NCBI RefSeq assembly: GCF_001695625.1
Contig: NZ_MBPN01000001.1
Location: 1 to 64,000, forward strand
Direction of reading: 5' to 3'
DNA length: 64,000 nt
Source of the DNA: Pseudomonas defluvii
Lineage (GTDB): Bacteria; Pseudomonadota; Gammaproteobacteria; Pseudomonadales; Pseudomonadaceae
Part shown: piece by piece, positions 17,994 through 24,846 of the stretch
Position numbering within the stretch: position 1 is the first letter of the stretch
How the letters are laid out: the number at the start of each line of letters is the position of its first letter
Notes under the pieces: generated by a model
Seen by the model: the letters and a program-made list of their open reading frames with translations, nothing else
The model's database searches: none
Told to the model about the DNA's origin: nothing
Position numbers and translations under genes: made by a program

Positions 17994-18971
17994 ATGCGAA
18001 TGAGCTTCCCCCGGACCATCGAAGAAGAATGCAGGGAGCTGATACCAACCCTGGACAAGTCACTCAAGGAACTGGCCTTCTTGCTGGAGAAATCGAAAGC
18101 ACATATCCGGATCGACGCCCTTTTCCAGGTGCCTCTCAGGAAGTCTCCTACGGTTGACAAGAATGCTGCGATCGAAATCGCCACGCCAGATGGCGAGACG
18201 GGAATTTCCCTTGCCATTGAAACCCTGACAACCATTTGGCTGGGTGAGGGGCAAAGTGCCAAGGAAACTCTTCGCTCTCCTGGTGCCATAGGTCTGCCCG
18301 CATTGGCTTTGGATCGAATCCGCGAAACCAATAGGCTTCGAATGCATCTGTTCGACCTGATCGAGAAGGCCAAGCCTGCTGAGCGGAAGCGGATCTGGAA
18401 AGCGAAAGATCACTACGGCATATCCAGCCTGCAGGCTATGCGGGTAACCCCGATTCTGCATGACCCCCAGCTGATTCGCTTCTACTGGGATACGGGCTCG
18501 ATAACGAAGCGATGGTTGGTGCGAGACCTGATCAAGGTCTGTGAAGACGAGCTTCATGCCACCTTTGGCCACCGGCCATCTCGCGACGAGGTAGTTCAAG
18601 GCTCGGTGGAAAGCAGCGTGCTGCTTTCGCTTGAACAGCTTGAGGAATTGCCTCTTGATGAACAGGTAGCGGTTCATCGACTAGGTACTCCCCATATACG
18701 GGCAAGGGTGACCGATGGAGACATTGAGCCGTACATCTGCTCTGCACCGGTGCCGTTCGTTTATGACGTTTCCTGTGCCCGGCCGCTCATAAAGCCTTTA
18801 AAGAACTACTGCCCAATGGAAGAAAAAAAGAAGCGCTCGATCCGAGCGCTTTTGGAACCAGAGCCTCGCGTACCGGGAATGAACGTTCACCAGTACGACG
18901 TGAAGCACAGGGCTTTTGGGGCGTTTGAATCACGTAGCCGTGGGCGCAACAAGCGAGCAGCGCAAGAATGA
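17994..18971 (+). CDS. tus: Tus-like DNA replication terminus site-binding protein
   Basis: 325 residues. Several stretches line up with E. coli Tus in order: SPGAIGLPALALDRIRETN (Tus LPGV then INKLK), RIWKAKDHYGISSLQAMRV (Tus WVHRHLPGLITLNAYRT), TPILHDPQLIRFYWD (Tus TVLHDPATLRFGW), then HIRARVTDGD and APVPFVYDVS toward the C-terminus. No other family explains this pattern. Tus binds Ter sites and blocks forks from one side; homologues on plasmids are known. A plasmid- or island-borne copy would set termination in its own replicon. The final residues are Arg-rich (SRSRGRNKRAAQE), unlike chromosomal Tus. Confidence 0.72.
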   Translation: MRMSFPRTIEEECRELIPTLDKSLKELAFLLEKSKAHIRIDALFQVPLRKSPTVDKNAAIEIATPDGETGISLAIETLTTIWLGEGQSAKETLRSPGAIGLPALALDRIRETNRLRMHLFDLIEKAKPAERKRIWKAKDHYGISSLQAMRVTPILHDPQLIRFYWDTGSITKRWLVRDLIKVCEDELHATFGHRPSRDEVVQGSVESSVLLSLEQLEELPLDEQVAVHRLGTPHIRARVTDGDIEPYICSAPVPFVYDVSCARPLIKPLKNYCPMEEKKKRSIRALLEPEPRVPGMNVHQYDVKHRAFGAFESRSRGRNKRAAQE

Positions 18972-19531
18972 TAGGGAACACGAATTTGAGCCGTGCAGTA
19001 GACACCAAGAGCCGAGAAACCCTCCTGCGGCTTGCCAGCCTCACCAGAGATCTCTCATCCAATGATGATCGCTGCCGAGGGAATGCGTACCGCGACTTGC
19101 TGGAGCTTGCCGAGGAGGGAAGCAGCGATGCGATGTTCCAGGTTGCCCGGTGCTTGAATCAGGGGATTGGCGTGGAAGTCGATCAGGTCAAGAGCGATCA
19201 CTGGCTCAGATTGGCGTGTGTGACCAATCCCCCCTCGAAGGTCGCCCTCTACTCATTCGGCATGCAGAACCTTCTTCGTAAACGACCCGATGCGGACCCC
19301 ATGCTCGGTCTCAATCTCATCGAACGTGCTGCCACTGCGGGATACGTGACGGCGATCCTCGAGCTGGTAAAGCTCCTGGAGAACGGTACAGCTGACATCG
19401 TTCCTGATCTCCGCAGGGCATACCGCCTGCTAGCAGGCGCGATTACTGACCATTCCGATATGAAGCTGCACGAAGCCTATCTCAGCTTTGTCGAGCGCAA
19501 CCAACCACTCTCTACGCTTTTGGACTCCTGA
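18968..19531 (+). CDS. Sel1-repeat protein
   Basis: 187 residues, ATG overlapping the tus-like stop (ATGA). It contains Sel1-like repeats: LAEEGSSDAMFQVARCLNQGIGVEVDQ, DHWLRLACV, then IERAATAGYVTAILELV and LRRAYRLLAGA. These give a solenoid for protein contacts. No signal peptide. Being coupled to the tus-like gene, it might modulate replication or simply share its promoter; role unknown. Confidence 0.75.
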   Translation: MIGNTNLSRAVDTKSRETLLRLASLTRDLSSNDDRCRGNAYRDLLELAEEGSSDAMFQVARCLNQGIGVEVDQVKSDHWLRLACVTNPPSKVALYSFGMQNLLRKRPDADPMLGLNLIERAATAGYVTAILELVKLLENGTADIVPDLRRAYRLLAGAITDHSDMKLHEAYLSFVERNQPLSTLLDS

Positions 19532-19534
19532 TTC

Positions 19535-20668
19535 ATGTACCAAATTCAGTGCAAACGCCTTGTCGACCAACTGGCCTTCGGCCTGTCGTTGTCCCAGGCT
19601 GAAGCCATAGTTGCCCGGGCCTATGGACGCGAGAGTTACAGCAGCACCTCTGACACCTTCGGTCCAGAAATCCCTGGGCTCCAGGCGATTCGCACTCCCG
19701 CGGAGATTCTTCAGCTTGAACGACCTCAACAAATGGTCGAGTTCATGCGCATGGTCTTGAACCTCACCCTGCCTGGCCCTGAGCCCGTTCACCAGCAGAT
19801 CCCGCCGAAGAACTTGGTGGCAACCATGTACAACTTTGGCAACTTCGACGCCCTGGTGACGTATGTGAAGAACGATCCGATCGATCCAAACGATGACAAG
19901 CCCGAAACTCTTCTGAAGTTCAAGAACCGTTACGGCTACATGGCGAACTCTCAGGTGATCATGGGTCGGGGATATCATGGGCATACCTTGGTAGCCCAAC
20001 CCGATGCCAAATTGGCCAGCCGCTACATCGATCAAGAGGCGATCCTGAACAAGCTGAATGGGCTGCAGGTGATCATCGTTCGAGATCGGGTGGACGGTGA
20101 CAGCTACATCAATCACTACAGCCGCAACCACCTGGTGATGCGACACGCTGCATCTGAAGACCTGAGTTCGCTGATACTCGGCTCTCGTGCAAAGGATGCC
20201 TGTCTCACTGTCTCGATCGTTCCTGCAGAACGGTATTCGCTTGAAGCGATCATTGCGCCTCATGTCGCAGCGTTGACGAAGAATTCACCGGCCGGCCGCT
20301 CTATTATCCTGGACGGCTTGAATATCGATGAGGATTCAGCGAGCTTCCAGGCAGGCCTGCGTTTAGCAAGCAGCCAGGGCATCAACGTTGTGCTCATGGC
20401 CCCGGTCCTCAAGGCATCGCAGTGGGACCATTTCGAAACCCGACTGATCTTCGGGTTCGATCTGCAAATGGCTCAGACTGCGAATGCTGAGATGAACCGG
20501 GCTATCGTCCAGGCGGCGCCTTACGTAGGGCTCAAAGGGGACAGAATGCAGTTCCTCTACTACTCGGCTGCATCCGGGGCGCGCTATGGGGCTATCCCGC
20601 TGATTCCCGAAGAGGAGAAGCGGGCCCCGCTTCTCAAGCGAATCTTCGGCAGTCCAGCCCGAGCTTAG
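19535..20668 (+). CDS. Conserved-looking unknown protein (377 aa)
   Basis: Follows the Sel1 gene by 3 bases. A soluble protein of 377 residues. The N-terminal ~45 residues resemble a short helical motif (LVDQLAFGLSLSQAEAIVARAYG). The C-terminal half has alternating strands and helices (SIILDGLNIDEDS, GINVVLMAPVL, HFETRLIFGFDLQMAQ) reminiscent of a P-loop-type core but with no Walker A. No family recognised. It is the last gene before a good terminator. Confidence 0.7.
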   Translation: MYQIQCKRLVDQLAFGLSLSQAEAIVARAYGRESYSSTSDTFGPEIPGLQAIRTPAEILQLERPQQMVEFMRMVLNLTLPGPEPVHQQIPPKNLVATMYNFGNFDALVTYVKNDPIDPNDDKPETLLKFKNRYGYMANSQVIMGRGYHGHTLVAQPDAKLASRYIDQEAILNKLNGLQVIIVRDRVDGDSYINHYSRNHLVMRHAASEDLSSLILGSRAKDACLTVSIVPAERYSLEAIIAPHVAALTKNSPAGRSIILDGLNIDEDSASFQAGLRLASSQGINVVLMAPVLKASQWDHFETRLIFGFDLQMAQTANAEMNRAIVQAAPYVGLKGDRMQFLYYSAASGARYGAIPLIPEEEKRAPLLKRIFGSPARA

Positions 20669-20673
20669 CCCCT

Positions 20674-20698
20674 AACGTCCTCCCTGAGGGCGTTTTCA
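20674..20698 (+). terminator. Rho-independent terminator after the tus operon
   Basis: AACGTCCTC (20674-20682), loop CCT, GAGGGCGTT (20686-20694): a 9-bp stem with one G-T pair, followed by a short T stretch. It lies 6 bases after the stop of the 377-aa gene. Confidence 0.7.
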
Positions 20699-20878
20699 GT
20701 TTCGCATGCGAAACTCGGCTCATGGAACTTTTTCAGGCCACGACGGTCGTAGGTCATGCCCGGGCATAGTGAATCGCCTACGAAATGGTGTGTTTAGTCG
20801 GTTGCGTCCGATGTCATCTGTTGATCTCGAATGCTCAGTCTGAGACAGAACCTCAATTTCTGCTAAATTGATTCTGAA

Positions 20879-21031
20879 ATGAAGGCTATTGGCCTTCTCA
20901 CAGGCTTCCGCTTCGGTGAAAATGTGGGCGCAGGGGCAATTGTGTCGCTTAACGCCACGCCTTGTCCCTTCTGCCATGGCAGAGGTACTGAATTTTGCTT
21001 TTTGGGGAAACGCATTAGGTCCCTATCCTAA
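20879..21031 (+). CDS. Small Cys-rich protein (50 aa), putative zinc knuckle
   Basis: A 50-residue frame beginning MKAIGLLTGFRFGENV, with the core PCPFCHGRGTEFC, a CxxCxGxG knuckle as in DnaJ-type zinc fingers. It is followed by a perfect terminator hairpin at 21083. The ribosome site is weak, so the call rests on the motif and placement. The 450-base gap 20669-21118 otherwise holds the two terminators and a GAAGGC/GCCTTC hairpin at about 20882; I see no other gene in it. Confidence 0.35.
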   Translation: MKAIGLLTGFRFGENVGAGAIVSLNATPCPFCHGRGTEFCFLGKRIRSLS

Positions 21032-21082
21032 GACACCCCCCCCCTCAACATCGTCTGTGGTGCGCGCGTTTCCCCGACTTAT

Positions 21083-21111
21083 AAATGCCCGACTCCATGA
21101 GTCGGGCATTT
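21083..21111. terminator. Perfect hairpin, probable bidirectional terminator
   Basis: AAATGCCCGACTC (21083-21095), loop CAT, GAGTCGGGCATTT (21099-21111): a perfect 13-bp stem with a T-rich tail (TTATTCTTCT) on the plus strand. It lies between plus-strand DNA and the end of the minus-strand PilZ gene (stop at 21119), so it can end transcription from both sides. Confidence 0.85.
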
Positions 21112-21118
21112 TATTCTT

Positions 21119-21487
21119 CTAGGCCACTGGTCGGTACCGATCCTGCAGCTGCAGCAGGAACCCTTTTTCGCGACGGTCCGCCTCGGGCTCACTTAGGGCT
21201 ACCCCAACTCGGAACTGGTGGGTGATCGGGTCCTTAGAGCAGTTGGCAACGGTGCCTTCGAAATCCATCACCCCGCCATCCTTTTCGGTCAGGCGCAACA
21301 GCACCTGATCACCGATCCCGATTTTCTTGTCCGTCAGAACCAGCGCGCCGGCGTAGGAGATGTCGCGCACCCGGCAATCTCCCCACCCCGCAAGGAAACC
21401 GAGCACCCCCTTGGTCTTGATCTGTTGCTTTTGCAGCGAGTTCTCTGGAATCGCGTACCGCGTATAACGACGATTGGCTGCCGTCAT
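21119..21487 (-). CDS. PilZ-domain c-di-GMP-binding protein
   Basis: 122 residues, a single PilZ domain. Both ligand motifs are intact: RxxxR (R6-R10 in RRYTR) and DxSxxG (D42 to G47 in DISYAG), followed by beta strands typical of the barrel (GIGDQVLLRLTEKDGG, FRVGVAL). It should bind cyclic di-GMP. PilZ proteins often control type IV pili; the pilus operon on this element is a possible target (inference). It is transcribed divergently from the membrane protein at 21612. Confidence 0.85.
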   Translation of the reverse strand: MTAANRRYTRYAIPENSLQKQQIKTKGVLGFLAGWGDCRVRDISYAGALVLTDKKIGIGDQVLLRLTEKDGGVMDFEGTVANCSKDPITHQFRVGVALSEPEADRREKGFLLQLQDRYRPVA

Positions 21488-21611
21488 TCAAACGTCCTCA
21501 TTTCGTACTTCTTGGGTGCATCAGCGACCGAAAATCCCGAGGGCAATTTGGCTGGTAGCTGTACAGGAACTCCATAGTATCAATGGCTTCCAACGTTTCG
21601 AGCCAAAAGCT

Positions 21612-22646
21612 ATGCCCGCGATTTCCTATTTCCTCACTTGGCCCAGGACCTGGTCTACCCGCTCTCACATCATCCCTTGGCAGCTCCATGCCCCACTATT
21701 CCTGGTCGTGTTTGCTCTTGTTTCGGCGCTGAACTCGATTCCCAGTGATGGGAGCTGGCGTGATCTGACGCTGAATCAGGTGCTGGAAGACTTTGGGGTT
21801 TTCATCTTCTTCACGGCGTTGTGGTGTGGGATCTACTGTCATTTCCGTAGGACTGTCGACTTGACTTGGCTGCTGATCATTTTCGTGCTTGCGATCTGCC
21901 AAGAGGAGTTCAACCTTTGGAACAAGCTGTGGCAACAGATCTGCCTTCTATTTGGGCATGAGATTTCTTCCAGCGAGCGCCAGCGCGGAGACGTGTTCAT
22001 GATGGCTCTCGTGTTCGGATCATTGTTGGTCAGGTTTGTATTAGGGGGATTCAAGTCCTTCTTTCGTATCCACATCACCTTTTTCATCTGCGTTTTCGTC
22101 ACATTTCAGGGGTGGATTCATTTCATCTTCCCCTACTACATCCAGCAGCACTTGCTGAACGAACGGTTGACTTACCAGAAGGAACTCACCGCTACCTACG
22201 AAGGCCGTTTCCGCTTTCAGTGCGATCATCTCCCCATCACCTGTTTCGAGTGGGTGGGTGATGCGGTTCCGGTCACCTCGATCGCCAAACACGTTTCGAC
22301 TGAGTCCATCACCCAAGTGCTGCAGTCGGTGGGCAATGCAACAACGAGTCTGACCGGCTGGCTGAGTGTGGTTGACCGAGGTGACGTAGAGGTTTTCCGA
22401 GGAGTTGATGCCAACCAGAAAGTGCTGGTTACGCTGTACAAGAATCACGAGCTGTACCGCGTTGTCGTCGACGACGAATACCCAACAGAGGCCCACAATG
22501 TGATCAGTTCAGCCTTACTCTCTTTCGCCACGCCTTTTGCGCTGGTCTGGTTTTTCGGCGGACTGTGGGTGGTTTTCATGCACCAGGCCCGGGTGTACCG
22601 GATAAAGTACGGCAAGCAATTCAGAGCAATGGAGAATCACCAGTGA
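21612..22646 (+). CDS. Polytopic membrane protein, unknown
   Basis: About 344 residues from the ATG at 21612 (MPAISYFLTWPRTWS); an upstream in-frame ATG at 21474 would overlap the divergent PilZ gene start and is less likely. At least five hydrophobic segments are seen: APLFLVVFALV, FIFFTALWCGIYC, LTWLLIIFVLAI, ITFFICVFVTF and FALVWFFGGLWVVF near the C-terminus. A soluble, probably periplasmic domain of about 130 residues with Cys lies between the last two. No family recognised. The stop overlaps the next start. Confidence 0.7.
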   Translation: MPAISYFLTWPRTWSTRSHIIPWQLHAPLFLVVFALVSALNSIPSDGSWRDLTLNQVLEDFGVFIFFTALWCGIYCHFRRTVDLTWLLIIFVLAICQEEFNLWNKLWQQICLLFGHEISSSERQRGDVFMMALVFGSLLVRFVLGGFKSFFRIHITFFICVFVTFQGWIHFIFPYYIQQHLLNERLTYQKELTATYEGRFRFQCDHLPITCFEWVGDAVPVTSIAKHVSTESITQVLQSVGNATTSLTGWLSVVDRGDVEVFRGVDANQKVLVTLYKNHELYRVVVDDEYPTEAHNVISSALLSFATPFALVWFFGGLWVVFMHQARVYRIKYGKQFRAMENHQ

Positions 22647-22906
22647 AGCTGTTGGAGTCCTGGAAAAAGGCTGCGATCGAAGCGGCGCTCGACCGGCACA
22701 AGCAAACCCTCACCACTGTGCTCGAACTGGATGATCGAGCTCTACTCGATAGCTATGACCTGGTGTTGGGGATGCTGGCGGGGCCCAAAAGCATCCAAGT
22801 CAGGCGGAACCCGCGGGTACTGGATGTGCTGCGCATCCGTGGAAGCCAACGCTCCTTTGAAAAAGCCGTCTATCACGCGCGCAAGGCGCTGACCTACCAA
22901 CAATAA
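22643..22906 (+). CDS. Small helical protein (87 aa), coupled to membrane protein
   Basis: GTG start at 22643 overlaps the upstream TGA (GTGA), with GGAG 8 bases before it; 87 residues. Predominantly helical (LLESWKKAAIEAALDRHKQ, then SFEKAVYHARKALTYQQ). No motif recognised; translation is coupled to the membrane protein, suggesting a partner role. Confidence 0.6.
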   Translation: MKLLESWKKAAIEAALDRHKQTLTTVLELDDRALLDSYDLVLGMLAGPKSIQVRRNPRVLDVLRIRGSQRSFEKAVYHARKALTYQQ

Positions 22907-22927
22907 TTTTCACGAAACCCTGAAATA

Positions 22928-22965
22928 GGGGCAGTCAGTTTCCACTATTAGGGAAACTGACTGCC
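22928..22965 (+). promoter_or_regulatory. 26-nt motif, copy 1, within a perfect 14-bp inverted repeat
   Basis: GGGGCAGTC-AG-TTTCCACTATT-AGGG at 22928-22953 is shared with 31676 and (minus strand) 47258. Here it is extended into an exact inverted repeat: GGCAGTCAGTTTCC (22930-22943), spacer ACTATTAG, GGAAACTGACTGCC (22952-22965). It ends 16 bases before the S10-like start. It could be an operator, attenuator or terminator of the upstream operon; no T-run follows. Confidence 0.7.
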
Positions 22966-22981
22966 TCGAGGGGCTCGTTGA

Positions 22982-23425
22982 ATGCTTGTGGAAGCAAAAA
23001 CCCATGTTGCTTGGGACCTGGCCTCGCCCCGAGCGAAGCGAAGCCAATTTCGCGCCGACAGCTTCTACGTCGTTATCGACGGCTTGCACATCCAGACCGT
23101 TCGACAAGCTGCAACTCTGATCAAGAATGCCCTCCTCTCCATTGAGGGCGTACAGGTCAGGGGACCCCTGGCGCTGAAAACTGAGCGCCGGCGCTATGTC
23201 TTCCTTCGAGAAATGGTGAGTAAGGGCCAGAAGGGGCTCCGCATTCCTGAAGCGAAGCGACTCAGAAATGTCCTTCTGGTGATGAACCCCACGTCCATCG
23301 CTGTAGCGTCTCTGATCGCCTTACCCGTTCCATCAGGGGTGAACCTGCGGATAGAGACGTACCAAGCGCAATACGAACTGAAGGACCCTGCCAAATGCCA
23401 AACAGCACAGCCAAGCGACAAGTGA
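22982..23425 (+). CDS. Divergent ribosomal protein S10 (NusE)-like protein
   Basis: 147 residues. Residues about 25-125 align nearly gap-free with bacterial S10: a first strand FYVVIDGLHIQTVRQAA (S10 IRIRLKAFDHRLIDQA), then VQVRGPLALKTERRRYVFLR (S10 AQVRGPIPLPTRKERFTVL), a loop, RLRNVLLVMNPTSIAVASL (S10 RLVDIVEPTEKTVDAL) and LPVPSGVNLRIE (S10 LDLAAGVDVQIS). It has extra N- and C-terminal tails and differs from housekeeping S10 at many conserved sites. S10 also acts as NusE in antitermination complexes, so this copy may be a transcription factor for the long operons. First gene of a four-gene operon. Confidence 0.75.
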   Translation: MLVEAKTHVAWDLASPRAKRSQFRADSFYVVIDGLHIQTVRQAATLIKNALLSIEGVQVRGPLALKTERRRYVFLREMVSKGQKGLRIPEAKRLRNVLLVMNPTSIAVASLIALPVPSGVNLRIETYQAQYELKDPAKCQTAQPSDK

Positions 23426-24105
23426 CTGTGTCGGTACTCTCCACGCCAGAACCCAGCTGGTTCAAGAGTTCCTCGCTGACCGCGGGTAGCTGGGCTAGCT
23501 GGTTAATGATGGCGCACCAATACGGCCGAGTGGTCGACCACCCAGCCGGCATTGAAATCGACGCAAATCACGGTGACTTCTACATCCTCCTCAACGGGAC
23601 GATGGTTGTTTCGACCGTCCCGCCGGACCCGAACTTGAAACCGCTATTCATTGACACACTGCGGCGCGGCGACATCATCGTTCCTTCCCGACATACCGAC
23701 CTGAAATTCACCTATGTGGTCCGAGGGAGCGCTTCGCTCCTGAAAGTATCGAAGGACAAGTTCAACGCCTTCATGAACGACATGAAGAACAGTGAGGTCG
23801 TGCTGATGGCGGCCGAGCTGAACCTTCTGACCAAGCACGCAACCGCGGCTTCGACGGTGCAAATGAAGGACCAGGACAAGATCTGGCGTGTAGTCGTGAA
23901 TCTGGCTTCCCACCCCGATGTCGCGCACCGGCCGGGTGGTGTAGAGGTGAAGGCCACGAGGGAAGAAATCCGCCGCCTCGCGGGCGTGGAACGCCGCTCA
24001 GCTTCTCGTGCCTTCCACCTGTTCCAGGAAAAGGGACTGGTTGTCTTCAGCGGCTACAAACGTTTCTTCTTTGCACATGGCAAGGAGGGCCTCAATGCCG
24101 ACTGA
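23395..24105 (+). CDS. Crp/Fnr-like regulator with divergent cNMP domain
   Basis: 236 residues; the start overlaps the end of the S10-like gene by 31 bases. The cNMP-fold region (about 40-140) is recognisable (HGDFYILLNGTMVV, IDTLRRGDIIVPSRHTD) but the phosphate-binding cassette is altered. A C-terminal winged helix follows (KATREEIRRLAGVERRSASRAFHLF, then a wing ending FFFAHG). Probably a transcription regulator. It is unlike the Crp protein at 12759 in sequence. Together with an S10/NusE-like partner it suggests a local transcription-control module. Confidence 0.8.
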   Translation: MPNSTAKRQVTVSVLSTPEPSWFKSSSLTAGSWASWLMMAHQYGRVVDHPAGIEIDANHGDFYILLNGTMVVSTVPPDPNLKPLFIDTLRRGDIIVPSRHTDLKFTYVVRGSASLLKVSKDKFNAFMNDMKNSEVVLMAAELNLLTKHATAASTVQMKDQDKIWRVVVNLASHPDVAHRPGGVEVKATREEIRRLAGVERRSASRAFHLFQEKGLVVFSGYKRFFFAHGKEGLNAD

Positions 24106-24316
24106 AGCCAATATTGCGGTAAGCAAAATCGCTGCATACGCTGAGTCACCGGACGATTACATCAGGGCTGGCGGTAAAGCCTACAACGCAAAAGCTACCC
24201 GCTACGGTAATCGCGCTCATGAGACTATCGGCAAGGCACCGAGCAAACTCGCCTTCCTCATAGGTGCCGGCCTGTTCATCGCTGCTCTGATCTACTTCGA
24301 GGTTTTGCCTCGATGA
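24095..24316 (+). CDS. Small single-TM protein (73 aa)
   Basis: ATG at 24095 follows a strong GGAGG (6-base spacing) inside the end of the Crp-like gene. Soluble N-terminus (MPTEANIAVSKIAAYAESP), a stretch rich in Lys, Ala and Tyr, and one C-terminal membrane helix (AFLIGAGLFIAALIYFEVL). Overlaps the next gene by ATGA. No family recognised. Confidence 0.7.
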   Translation: MPTEANIAVSKIAAYAESPDDYIRAGGKAYNAKATRYGNRAHETIGKAPSKLAFLIGAGLFIAALIYFEVLPR

Positions 24317-24837
24317 ACCTGATCGTAGTCATTGCTGTACTGTTAGCCGCATTTTTCCTCTACCTCGCCGTCAAGGGAAAATCCAAGGACGATATTTTCC
24401 GGGCTTTCGGTCTTGATCCGGCAGCTTACGAGTTGATCAGCTCCGATCTTGGGAAAGGGCATGTAAGGAAGAGAATTCGCTGGCGTGGTGTCGGTGGGGA
24501 GCCTGACGCAATCTTCCGCCATAAGCGTAGCGGTAGGATCATCGTTGGCGAGTTCAAGAGTCGGCGATGGGCCAGGCGTGTCCGGCCGAGGGAGTATTTT
24601 CAGATCGTGCTCTACATCGGTATCGCCCGGGCCGAATTCACCTCCAACAATGTGCTTGGAGTCCTCGCTTTCAAGGACAAGGTTCTGGAGATCGAGCACC
24701 ACCCCGAGTTGTTCTCCAACCTGATTCAACTCCGAGCTGAGGTTCTAGCCTCGATGAAAAAGAAGAAGGCGCTTAATTCGCGCCCTCTCCTTTCCAGATT
24801 CCGGTTCTCGCTACCATTCAAACTGGAGCGCTTCTGA
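24313..24837 (+). CDS. Membrane-anchored PD-(D/E)XK nuclease-like protein
   Basis: 174 residues. Residues 2-20 form a membrane helix (LIVVIAVLLAAFFLYLAV). The soluble part carries a restriction-endonuclease-like core: GGEPDAIFRHK (acidic residue of motif II), then IIVGEFKSRRW (ExK motif III), with a following helix containing REYFQIVLYIGIA (Q/Y of motif IV as in Cas4/RecB-type nucleases). Probably a DNA nuclease held at the inner membrane. Coupled to the small TM gene by ATGA. It faces the AddA-like gene tail to tail, 9 bases apart. Confidence 0.7.
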   Translation: MNLIVVIAVLLAAFFLYLAVKGKSKDDIFRAFGLDPAAYELISSDLGKGHVRKRIRWRGVGGEPDAIFRHKRSGRIIVGEFKSRRWARRVRPREYFQIVLYIGIARAEFTSNNVLGVLAFKDKVLEIEHHPELFSNLIQLRAEVLASMKKKKALNSRPLLSRFRFSLPFKLERF

Positions 24838-24846
24838 CCTCAGGTC

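Noticed and set aside
20720..20977. 85-residue minus-strand frame between two terminators
   Set aside because: No ribosome site, Arg-rich shadow-like composition, and overlap with the plus-strand Cys-knuckle frame.
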